From: Anthoceros angustus
Taxonomy: Eukaryota; Streptophyta; Anthocerotopsida; Anthocerotales; Anthocerotaceae
NCBI GenBank assembly: GCA_010909165.1
Contig: MU008175.1
Span: 1,128,971 to 1,192,970 of the forward strand
Direction: 5' to 3'
Length of the DNA stretch: 64,000 nt
Part shown: one piece after another, positions 1 through 10,420 of the stretch
How positions within the stretch are numbered: position 1 is the first letter of the stretch
Layout: each line of letters opens with the position of its first letter
Notes under the pieces: model-generated
What the model saw: only the letters and a program-made list of their open reading frames with translations
Database searches by the model: none
What the model was told of the DNA's origin: nothing
Made by a program: the position numbers and the translations under genes

Positions 1-1261
1 GATGCTGTCACATGGAACGCTATGATAGCGGGATTTGCTCAGCATGGGCCTGGTCAAGAATCGCTGAAGCTCTTTTCGAGTATGCAAAAGGAAGGTATTG
101 TTCTACCAGATCACTCAACTTTTGTGTGCCTCTTGAAAGCGTGTGTCAGTATCGGGGTTTATCGTGAAGGTAGAAAGATTCATTCCAAGATTCGGGAGCG
201 AGATTTGCATGGTGATGTGGTCCTAGGCAATGGCCTGGTGGACCTGTATTCTAAATGTGGCAGCTTAGAGGATGCCCGCGGAGTGTTTGACGATCTGCCC
301 GTAAGAGACGTGGTAACGTGGAATGCCGTGTTCACTGGATATTCTCAGCAGGGGCTTGGGCAATAAGTCCTGACTCTATATGCAAGGATGCAGCAGGAAG
401 GCATCACTCCAGCCGATCAAATAACATTTGCCTGCGTGCTGAAAGCATGTGCCAGAGTTTGAGCTTTACGTTTGGGGAAGCAGCTGCATTCCCAGATTCA
501 AGATCAAGGATTAGAAAATGATTTGGTCCTCGGCAATTGCCTTTTATACATGTATGGAAAATGCGGCAACCTAGAGGACGCGCGAAATTTGTTTGACCGA
601 CTGCCCATGAAAGGCATAGCCCCCTGGAATGTCATGACTGTGGGATATGCCCAACATGGGCTTGGTGAAGAAGCCCTGCAATGTCATGAGAAAATGTTGA
701 TGGCTGGTATCAAACCCGATAAACTCACATTTCTTTCGCCTCTCTGCAGGCGACCATGTGGGCCTCGTGGACAAGGGTTTCGCTTACTTCCATTCCATGA
801 GCAAGGATTATGGCTTGACTGCAGAGATAGAGCACTAAGTGAGCATGGTAGACCTGTATGGACGTGCTGGATATTTCACACATGTAAAGGATCTTCTGTC
901 ATCTATGCCAATGCAGCCTGATCTGGCCACGTGGTTGTGTCTGTTGGGCGCCTGTCGCAAGCACGGGAATGTAGTTCTCGGACAGTGGGCCTTCTCTCAT
1001 GCTGTGCATTTGCAACCTGATCATGCGTCCACATATATCTTGATGTCGCACATTTATGCTGCTGCTTGTCATTTTGACTCCGCTCTGGAGGTGCATGGCC
1101 TAAGAGAGAAGGCAAGTGCATGGAAAACGCGAGGCCAGAGCTGGATTGAGCATGAACACGAACTACACAGGTCTTCGGGGGGAGATGTGCAGCATGCAGA
1201 TCACGAACAATTGTATGATTTGTTCCAAACGTTTCCCCCAAGCTCCAGAATGTCGAACTAG
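1..1261 (+). pseudogene. Decayed PLS-class PPR gene, 3' part only
   Basis: The frame is already open at base 1, so the gene enters from outside the window. It reads as P, L and S pentatricopeptide motifs typical of organellar RNA-binding PPR proteins (for example CGSLEDARGVFDDLP followed by VVTWNAVFTGYSQQG), then an E-like tail with WLCLLGACRKHGN and GQSWIEHEHE, ending at the TAG at 1259-1261. It is broken by in-frame stops at 364-366 (TAA), 460-462 (TGA) and 836-838 (TAA), and by a frame change near 740-755. The E+ part is also damaged, because the usual VVGD stretch is missing. Three nonsense codons plus a shift argue for a true pseudogene rather than a sequencing fault. It resembles the intact PPR genes further right in this window and is probably a dead paralogue. 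Confidence 0.88.
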
Positions 1262-2698
1262 ATTGTCGTGCTATACCGACTGTCCGGATAGTGCTTTGAC
1301 AAGTCATGCCACCGTCGACAAGTCATGCCACTGTCGTTTGCAGACATTCTCCCATATTGGGAAACTCGGCCACAAAGCCGCTCGACGCAAATGGTTGGCT
1401 GCATTCCAAAACACGGCGTGCTTCTATCGGATGCAACTAGCATTGCAAAATCTGACAAAGGTGGTGGAGAACGTGAACGAATATGACTCTCACTGGTTTC
1501 AGACTCGCACCGTCCTAAACAAACACCTTGTTATCATGTATTTTTCACCCTGACACCCAACGCCAGTGATTCCCACTTCTTTCCAAACAGACCGAAAAGC
1601 CTGTAGGTTATACACTGAGAGTTGAGGGTGGCCGAAGTTAGGACAACCTGGCCCAACCTAGCCCGTACCGTTCGACGCCAGTGATTTCCAAGGCTTTCCG
1701 CACAAACCGAAAAGCATGGCCATAGGTTTCGCATTATGTGGAGGTGAGACTGACTAAAGCCAGGAAGACGTAGCCTACCGTGTGCGCAACCGTGATCAAA
1801 AGACCATGACCATGGAAGTAAGCTCGCACGACGAGGCTTCGTAAAGCTTACTCTTCAAGAGAGACATGAAATCAGCGCTGAGGCCAACAAAATTGGAAAA
1901 TTTCAGTCATCAGAGACAATGGACTTTCAGGATGTCGTCGATGAAGGTTCTGTTTAACCAGAAACCATCAAACCCTACTGGCAGGATAGCCAGCACAGAG
2001 ACGCTCCCTAACCTAAAACTACGCCGTTGCTCCATGCTTCGGGAGGCGAGATCCCACGAGTCCTCCCTAACAGGCGAGTTCACCTAACACGCGAGCCACC
2101 CTCACAGACAAGCCCACCGCCGCACAGTGATCACGCCGATCCCGGCACCTTCAGCAGAAGTCGGAGCCTATTTGGATCGTTGCCTCATCTTTCTGCGCTT
2201 GCGCTTGAGACGGCGCATACGTTTTTTCTTCCACTGCAGACAGCCGCATCAAGGAAGTCAGTTGGGCGCACAGCAACCGAACACACCCTAGCAAAGCAGG
2301 CCATTTCTTTGCTGCCACTCTATCGAGATGTGCAGTACATCCTATTGTTCTGTGCCAACTGAGCTAGAGATGCAAGACTGAATGAGAGAGCGCCAAACCT
2401 TAGCCCTCATCTTCGACCACCAACGCAGACGGCGAGAAAATCAGCAGAAGCCGCAGAACAAAAACTAGAGGGAACAGGACAGTCCGCGGGTATTATAAGC
2501 AGATGACCAGAGGTACATACATTTATAGACCCTTCCAACCATGAAACCGAGAAAAACGCTCATTAATGTAATCGCTAAAAAAATAATCTATACAATAATA
2601 ACTAACCTAGGTATTGACGGGCTTGGTCTATCGTCTTGGCTTGCTTTTTTCAACTTGTAGCTGCGGCCCCTCTCAAATGACTCGAGGACGCAGTTGTC
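1262..2698. other. Intergenic stretch with one degenerate direct repeat
   Basis: No gene is recognisable on either strand. A block near 1561-1612 recurs at about 1676-1730. Both copies contain CGCCAGTGATT followed by an ACCGAAAAGC core, so there is a direct repeat with a period of roughly 115 bp. The remainder shows nothing I can assign. Confidence 0.5.
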
Positions 2699-3215
2699 TC
2701 GCTATCTCGCCGGTGGGCAGCGTATCGCTACGCATGACTTCGTTCGGGATATCCTATTCTATATGGCTATGGAAGGCGAGTTCTTTCCATTTAGGGAGCC
2801 CCCTTACACCTGCTCGACGAGATTTCGTTAGGGCTGATCTATTTTTGACCTTGGGGGATCAGGTTTCGTTGCTGATGTGGTTATAACAAATCCCACCCGG
2901 GATGGTGTGTGCGAACATGTTAACCTTAACCCTCCAAGTTGGGCAGCGGAGGGATGCACGACGGCTAAGGTCCACAAGTACTCTCCTGTGCAGGACGGCT
3001 ACGCCTTCGTCCCCCTTGCCATCGAGACTCATGGAGCTATGGGCAAGGATTTCTCAAGGTTCGTCAAGGCCTGCGTTAAGGCTTATCACAGCCTCAAGAA
3101 TGGGGTTGGCCTCCCCCTTTCTTGTATTGCTACTTTCTTCCGGCGGAGGGTTTCCACTACAGAGGGCGTTGGTCAACGTAGTGTACAGAACAACAGCGAG
3201 CGTAGGAGATGCAGC
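2699..3215 (+). pseudogene. Relic of the C-terminal region of a retrotransposon reverse-transcriptase ORF
   Basis: Translation gives HDFVRDILFYMAMEGEFF, then DVVITNPTRDG, FVPLAIETHGAMGK and, in another frame, LQRALVNVVYR. This order (HD-x-VRD-LF, a DVxVTxPxR strand, an F-PLAxETxG block, then LQRA) matches the post-polymerase C-terminal region of reverse-transcriptase-like ORFs common as repeats in plant and algal genomes. Stops at 2829-2831 and 2835-2837 and a frame change near 3150-3160 show it is dead. The polymerase palm itself is not visible upstream, so only the tail survives. The element family is inferred and a different retroelement class is possible. Confidence 0.55.
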
Positions 3216-3586
3216 TTCTTCGACACCGGAGGTAAGCTTTTCACATCCCTGACCACGAAGTTCTCCGGGTGGTTGGTAGTTTTGAAATGCGTGATCGTGG
3301 GAGCTACTCCCCTGGCGTGGTGCCCTTCGTTGGGATTTCCCCCCTTTGTGTTTTGAGGTGGATGGGTTTTTTCCATCTCTTTTTTATAAAAAGTCTTCTT
3401 TTCCGTTGGTATTTACAGGACCTAGTCTCAAGTCATTAATCTGTCCTCCCTTGTAGACTGATATTTTTGAGGATCCGCTTGTTGTTGCAATTGAGTTTGA
3501 CGGTCGGTTGCATACGCACGTGACAATTTTGTGTGCCTTTTCATTTCGAAAGGGTTCTTCCCAATTGATTATACCTTTCTGTGCTT

Positions 3587-3803
3587 TGGATGATGGGCTA
3601 AACGTTTTGAAGGCAAGGACCACTTTGTAGGATTGAGTGTGACTTTCCGTGCTTTGGATGATCGGCTAAAGCTTTTGAAGGCAAGGACTACTTTGCGGGG
3701 AACAAGTTTGTACGTTAATGATATCTTACACCGATGCAATAGCAACATAAGAAGGAGAAATTGATGATCGGCTAAAGGTTTTGAAGGCAAGGACTACTTT
3801 GTG
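3587..3803. repeat. Three direct repeats of about 41 bp
   Basis: The block containing GATGATCGGCTAAAG and GAAGGCAAGGACTACTTTG occurs three times, starting at about 3587, 3651 and 3762. The first copy has GGGCTAAACG in place of CGGCTAAAGC. Spacing is irregular (about 64 and 111 bp). Both strands are interrupted by stops, so this is non-coding repeat or transposon debris. Confidence 0.75.
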
Positions 3804-4894
3804 GGAAACAATTTTGTACGTTTTAAGGCTGCTCGTGGTGTGGGGTTCAAGTGACATTTCTTCATAGACATTAGTTGGTTATTTTTAATTCTCGTCTCCG
3901 AACTTTTTCTGACACAGTTGATTGATTGATTGATTGGGTTGGGTTTCTATTTGCATTACTTTCCTAATAGAGATTAGTTGGCTATTTTTAATTCTCGGAC
4001 ATAAATATCATCGTTGTTGTCGTTGTTGACATCTAGACACGGGCCCATTGCAACTCCACATTCAAGCTCCCTTGCGTCAAATCATTGTTAAGATGGGTTT
4101 TACCCATTCCTTGCTGTAAAAGAGCCTTAAAGGGCCGCTTGTTGCCAAAAAATGCTCTGCCAAAAATCCTTATTGACTGCCTATTGTAAAGCCTTTTTGG
4201 ACTACTCCGAATTAAATCCACAATCGACAATTCACTTCTAAAAATAAAAGATCATTAATCCTTGAAGCAAGCTCTTCATCGCGATTAGAAGCTGTAGGGA
4301 GGGAGGAAGTGAAACAGGAAAGGATGTGTTGACACCTAGGTTTGATCTCCTTGTATCAAACAATGTTATCCTCACCGTCTTGCCTCGTTTTTTTTAGGAT
4401 GGACCGGGAGACCAATAGAGAATGTGTGAGGACGGCTCGGGATGCGGGCATTCGTTAAATGCTTACCACCAGTTGCTTGCAACATCTCGAACTCGTCTTT
4501 TCCTCATGTACTTACGAGTAGTTGCTTGCAACCTCTCAAACTCCTCTTTTCCTCTTGCTCTAGGAGGTGAAGTGGTCCTTGATGCCTTGCGCGAGGGCAC
4601 GGTGGTAGAAGGTGCCCTTGACGAGGTCCATTTTATCATCCGTTAATATAAATAAGGTAAGTAGTGAGGGATACCTGAAGTGAAAGATGACTAACTGCTC
4701 GCGGTGGGGGAAGTGGATAGGAAAAAGAAGAGGAAGTGAAAGGGGAATATGTTGATCCATAATAGGTTTAAACCTAAGATCCAAACCAAAACCTATGTTT
4801 ATTTTTTGTACTATTGGCTTAATGTTTGGACAGCTGTACTAAGGGCACCATGCCCCAGTCAGGGGTTCTTTTGAGTCATATGGAGTCGTATTTG
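3804..4894. other. AT-rich intergenic stretch
   Basis: No gene was recognised. A short GATT microsatellite of about four units lies near 3920-3936. The phrase AGTTGGCTATTTTTAATTCTC near 3975 echoes AGTTGGTTATTTTTAATTCTC near 3872, a small direct repeat about 100 bp apart. Confidence 0.45.
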
Positions 4895-5320
4895 GTAAAC
4901 AAATAGTTGTCATACAGGGATGTGGTTATGAGAGTGAGGTAAGATAAAATAAATTCATAGTTGTCAAAGAAGGGGTGCAGTTATGAGGATGGGGTAAGAA
5001 GAGAGAGCTGTGGCTTCATGATAAAGCCATCTTTGCAAGTGTGGTATGGTCAAGATAAACAAATAGTGGTCCAAAAGGGGGTGTCGTCATGATCATGAGG
5101 GTGGAGTGAGAAAACAAAGATGCAAGGTGATAGTAGTCAAGATAAACAAATCGTTATAAAAAAGGGGGTATAATTATGAGGGTGGGGTGAAAGGGGAGAG
5201 ATGCAGCTCCTTATTATAGTCCATGTTGCAAGTGCGTATGGGAATGATAAGAAAACAATTATGAGAGAGGGGGTCTAGGGCATGATAAGAAAACAGATGT
5301 GAGAGAGGGGGTCCGCTAAA
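4895..5320. repeat. Degenerate tandem repeat, roughly 50-110 bp units
   Basis: About six diverged units each begin with AAACAAATAGT-like sequence, run through a GGGGGTG tract and contain TTATGAGGGTGGGGTGA-like sequence. Units start near 4898, 4950, 5057, 5142, 5253 and 5287. The unit length drifts and no coding frame persists. Confidence 0.65.
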
Positions 5321-6116
5321 GTGGTGTTAAAACATGTTGCAATATGTTATTGAACTAAAGTATACATACTGAAAGATGGTTTCACGTTTTATAAGATGTG
5401 TGCTCTTCTCGCACAAACTTGACATGAAGCGTACGAAAATATTGCAATTTGGAAGTGTTACAGCAAATTGCAACTACGATTGTAACTTGACTACTAACCT
5501 TTTTCTAATAGGGACAACATGCATATCCATAGCATTGATCTGACAATCCTCCATCGAATTGGAATGTGGAGACAATTTAGACTGCACAACTTTGATCGTG
5601 TGTAGCATGGATAGCTCATTGAAGCTGCGGACATCGCCTATTCCATCCACGGTCACCGCTTTCTCGTTGAAGTGATCAAGATTTGCATCTGCCTTCTTTC
5701 TCAATCGTTGATTGTGTCTCCATGAGCATAGGGGAGGGGGCCAGAAAATGAGTTTGAAAACAGCGTAGCATGCTGCTAGGTTTTGTTCACTGGGTACCTC
5801 GGGAACGCCATCACACCATGGTGGACTAGGTAGACATAATTCTCGTGTTGTTGTCTGTCCGTTTCCTTGCATCTGTATATGCAGATAAGTGATGAACTGG
5901 AGCGTAGAGTAGGTCGAATCTTGTGGGGTGCGTAAGTCTGACGTGGGAAGAGACTGCCAGTTGGGCAAAGCACGGTACTACTATATGCACATCCTGCGAC
6001 GGGCCCTGCGAAGTGCGCCCTGCGAGCTCGAAGGAGGCAGGGACTTGGTGGCGGTGGTTGTTGATGTTGGTGAAGGCAGGAAGGCAGGAGGGCAGGAAGG
6101 CAGGAAGGGGCTGGAC
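5321..6116. promoter_or_regulatory. Upstream region of the BTB gene
   Basis: Contains no recognised gene. The last 45 bases before the start codon carry a purine-rich GGCAGGAA/GGAAGGCA microsatellite (about 6074-6110) that is probably in the 5' untranslated leader. A minus-strand open frame at 5474-5968 has no recognisable domain and is not called. Confidence 0.35.
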
Positions 6117-9100
6117 ATGGCCAGCGGCGGGAGCGGCGTGCTGGTGGTGCCGCCATTCGACTGCGCGTGGCTCATGAGCGACGAGCTGCGGCTGGCGCAC
6201 GCAGGCCGCGGGTGCGTGGCGTTCGAAGCTCGGGCGGAGAACGACGTGACGGTGGTGTTCAAGGAGCACGCCGGGTGCAAGCACTACCGCACGGACACGG
6301 GGCCCAACTACACGGTGGTGCTGGGCAGCCACCGCAACCGCAGGCTCAAAATCGAGGTGGACGGGCGCGCCGTGGTGGACGTCCCGGGCTCCCTCCTCTG
6401 CCCCTCCCTCTTCGAGCGCTACTGGATCAGCGTGCACGACGGGCTCATCAGCGTGGGCAAGGGCGACCCCGGCAAGGGCGCCGTGCACCGCTGGCTGGAC
6501 GCGCACCCCAAGTGCAACCTCCGCTTCGTCGGCCTCAGCAGCTGGGACAAGCATGTGGCCTATCGCAACATCCGGGTGCTCCCCACCTCCTGCTCCCCGC
6601 CGCCCCGCCGCGCCCCGCCCCCACCACCTCGGCCTCTCCCAATTCTTGGACTCCCCGACCTCGCCGACGCCCGCTTCCTCGTCGGCGCCGCCGCCAGGTC
6701 GTCCTCTCCCACCGCGTTCTGCTCCACGCCTGCTCCCTCTCCCTGCTGCCGCTTTGGAGGACGCCATTGCGCTGCCGGATGTGGACTACCCCGTGCTGCG
6801 TGCTCTGCTCGAGTACATCTACGTCGGCCGAGCTAAGGTTTTGCTTTCCTTCCCCGATTCTGATTCTCATTCTGCTGGTGATGCCTAGCAGACTGAACCT
6901 CCTGCCGGCCCGCCTGCTGCCAGATCTCGGAGTCACAGGTCCCGCAGCTCCAGCGGCTGGCGCAGCAATTCGGCCCGCCTTCCCTGCTCCAATACTGCGA
7001 GCAGCGCCTGGCAGAGCATTCTTCTGATCCCTCCGACAGCCTCCTGCTGGAATTCACGTGTCCCGCTGCAGCAGAATGTGTGGACGATTCCTCCTCCTCC
7101 TGCGGGTGTCTCCGGGAACCGGCTGTTGCGGAGAAGCTGAGGGTTTTTCGAGAGGAGGATCACCTCTGCGACGTGGAGCTTTTGGTTGATGGTCACGGAA
7201 AGGTTGCTCAGGCTCACAAGTTGGTGTTGAGTGCCTGGAGCGCTCCCTTCGCTAAGGTTTGTTGTGTTGCATGCATGTGCTTTGAGAGTTCGCACGGTTT
7301 CGTGGCTGGATTCTCACCGTTATCTGACTTCAGATGTTCAACAACGGGATGGTCGAGAGCAACAAGGCCCAGGTTTCCATCAAGGACGTCACCCCTGCCC
7401 CGTTCAAGGCCATGATCGACTTTTTTTATACCGGCCAAGTGGATTTGGATGGGGCATTGCTTCTTCCCTTGTTGTCTCTGGCGGACCAGTTTGGGATTTC
7501 GGCCCTTCGACAAGAGTGTTGTGACCGGCTGCTGGAGTGCCTTACAGAGGTTAGTGTGCTACACCTTCTCTTGGCTGCATCGCTGGATCCTGGCAGGACA
7601 GGGGCACAGGCGCTTCACGATGAATGCATCCTGCATCTGGCCAGCTGGCCATCCCAATTTATCTGAAAGCTTGCGCTCATAAACCCTGAAAATCCTCTCC
7701 GGGCGGCCTTTTTGTGACTCAGAAATGTCTAAACTGCCAAGCCTTGTCCCCTTGTCCCTGGCCTGGTTCTCGAGGCTGGGGACCGCAAGCCTTGCCTTTC
7801 TCGTAGAAGAACGTACTTGTGAGATGCTTAGAAGTACCCTTCCTGGTGTTATGCACAGGGATTATTGCATCACCAGCCTTCAGTAAACTTGCTGCACACA
7901 CATATGCAGGACACTGGCTGCGGCTACTGTGATGCAACTTGTGGCGTTGTCTTTTGGTCCAGGAGACATAGGACCACTCTCCTTCTATGGATAAGTATTT
8001 GTATCAGGGGAGCCTCGTGCTACAGCTGACACGGACGTGTGCTACTTTGCAGGATTCTGTGACTGTTATTCTTCAGGTCGCAGCAGAGCTGCCTGGCTGT
8101 GATTCTCTGCGAGATGCATGTGAGGAATGTTTTGCCAAGCATTTTGATTACTGCACTGTACCACCTGCTCTGGAGTTTAAAGAGCTAGAAGGAGAGTGTC
8201 TGATGAGAATACTGCAGGTTCGTCTGCACTAAGCCCACCAAACAGCTTGCTGCGCTAAAAGTAGTAAGAGCCAATTCTTTGATCTAATGCGCTATCCGCT
8301 AGACCCTTAACAAGCGTCTCGTTAGCGGATTTTGTTCGCACAAGATTTCCTATAGTCTCTTCTGACATGCATCCTTTGTTTTCCGCTGTCGTTTTTTCAC
8401 AGCATCCAGATGTATGGGTATCATCTGAAGAAAGAGTCCTAGATGCTGTGTTGACGTGGGGAGCAAATAAGGATGGCATATGTGGTTGGGAAGATGCGTG
8501 TAGTTATCTGGAACTGCCCACAAACGATGGTCTTTTTCAAGGAAGATTGGAGGAATTGCAACTCATGCTTCAACTTGTGAGGTTTCCTTTGATGCCAGTG
8601 CAACTGCTTCAGAAGGTAGGCTTTTTTTGCTGAAAAGCTGTTGAATCAGTTTTCTAAAGCAAACTACAGTGTGCGTTGATGTTCCATTTAGTGATGGGCC
8701 TTGGACCCTAGGCAGTCGAATGACTGGTTGTGCTATGGGCAAAACTGCACGAGTGGTTACTTAGCATAGATCAGGGTGTTTAATTCTTCAATGTCCTGAT
8801 TGCAGTTGGAGTCAACCCATCTGAGCAAGTACTTACCAGTTATACATGAGTTGGTAAGTTGCTGACTGGCGCTATTGAGAATGACCTCCATGCTCTACAA
8901 TGTGACAATGCAGCTGAAACTCTAACTGATGCAGGTCAGTGAAGCCATAGATTATCTGGGACAAGACGCTTTAACTTCCATCCGGGAAAGGTAGGCACAC
9001 ATTCTACCACCCTGTGGACAAGCCTGCACCTTCTGCTTGCTTTGTGCTTACGGGTCTCCACAACTCGTGCAGGGATGCATCGCACAAAGTGGATGTGAAA

Positions 9101-10036
9101 ACGCAAGGCAGACTTGTGAAAATTCAGACGAGGAGCATACGATTTAATCGACGTCTTTCAGCCTACAAAGAGCTGATGTACATGAGTGATGGCGATCGCA
9201 ATGGTGTGTTCTATTATGCAGGAACCTCTTATGGAATTCATTCCTGGATGAATCCTGCTGTTATCAAGGTTGGATGAATCAGATTGGAATCTTGTTTCGT
9301 GCAGCCAGTGGCAGCAATCATGAATGATGCCAGAGATGGATCCTTGTGCTGCAGACGATAACCGTAACAGCAAGCAGTCCACCATCTCGGTATACTGATC
9401 CCAAGGCGCTGGTTTCAGGCAACTACCAGGTATGACGTTTACAGTTGTTGGGACCATATCTTAGCTGGTGTTCATGGGACTCACTTGGTTTGCACTATCA
9501 GGGGACATCGTTTGCCAGTCCATGCACGGTGAATGGAGTGACGTCAGCGTGGTGGAAGGTTGATCTTGGAGAGGATCATCAGGTGAGTTGGCTTCAACTG
9601 TTATCCCGAACAAAGTAGGCCCGGGCTCCTTTTCAATCCGGGTTTCGCTTACCATACGCTGCTTGCAGCTCATGTGCAACTACTACACGTTAAGGCAGGA
9701 CGGATCGACAAATTTTCCGCGATCATGGAGCTTACAGGTTAGCATGTGGCGAATTCAGAAAATTTCGTTGCGAGCAGGTACCCACTGTAAAAGTGCTTAC
9801 ATGTTTCACATGAGCAGGGTTCCATGGACGGCTTGGTATGGACAGAGTTGAGGACTCATGAAGACGACCAGACAATCTGCCGCCCTGGTCAGTATGCGTC
9901 ATGGCCAGTCTACGGTGCTGGAGCCTGCTTCCCATTCAGATGTTTCCGGATTGTGCTTACCGGGCCTACAAGGGGAATCTCACATTCCTGGAATCTGTGT
10001 CTATGTTATCTGGAGTTGTATGGTTACTTTCGGTAG
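6117..10036 (+). CDS. FAMeT-like/BTB-BACK/discoidin-like protein (Arabidopsis At2g30600 type)
   Basis: Predicted substrate adaptor for Cullin-3 ubiquitin ligases, a role inferred from its BTB and BACK domains. Twelve exons: 6117-6837, 6924-7256, 7334-7549, 8053-8217, 8403-8615, 8806-8853, 8935-8990, 9073-9268, 9355-9429, 9502-9582, 9669-9737 and 9818-10036, about 798 residues. The order matches At2g30600. An N-terminal farnesoic-acid-methyltransferase-like domain (GRGCVAFEA, NDVTVVF, YWISVHDGLISVGKG, VGLSSWDKHV) comes first. Two BTB segments follow (DYPVLRALLEYIYVGRAK; HLCDVELLVDGHGKVAQAHK with AMIDFFYTGQVD), then BACK, then a C-terminal F5/8 type C-like domain (LMCNYYTLRQDGS, VLTGPT, CYLELYGYFR). 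Exon 1 needs four frame changes between about 6585 and 6765, all explicable as missing C or T in homopolymers. These look like assembly errors because every other exon is clean. The start at 6117 aligns with the family N-terminus. Confidence 0.9.
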
Positions 10037-10420
10037 CTCCGCTGCTTCGGAGCTTGTAATTGATTTGTACATTATAAGTAGATTAGTCACCTAATAGGTC
10101 ATCAACCAGATTGCTCTGATTTTTTTGCTCGGACGGGTTGCGACGAGCTGTAGATTCATCATGGCTATGAAGCCGCATTTGCTTGGACTATTTTCTCGTC
10201 GGTTGACTTCACAACCTGAGAACGTCCTGGGATATACAGTCCACCTGTATCCGATACTCAAATAGTGCTCACTTCAGGAGTTTCGACGCTGTGAACCTGT
10301 CTATCGCTTAGTTGGTTCTCCATGTTTCCAAGCAGCTGGCATGATCGAAGCGCATCATATGGCTGGTAGCGGCCAGCAAAGGGCCGGCCCCTCACTCATG
10401 CAAACCTTTAGCTGGTTTTC
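10037..10420. other. Short intergenic gap
   Basis: This 384-bp gap holds the 3' end of the BTB gene and the leader of the next PPR gene. No distinct feature was seen. Confidence 0.4.

Noticed and set aside
5474-5968. Minus-strand open frame of 164 codons before the BTB gene
   Set aside because: No recognised domain, no coding-like composition and an unsupported start. Probably chance.
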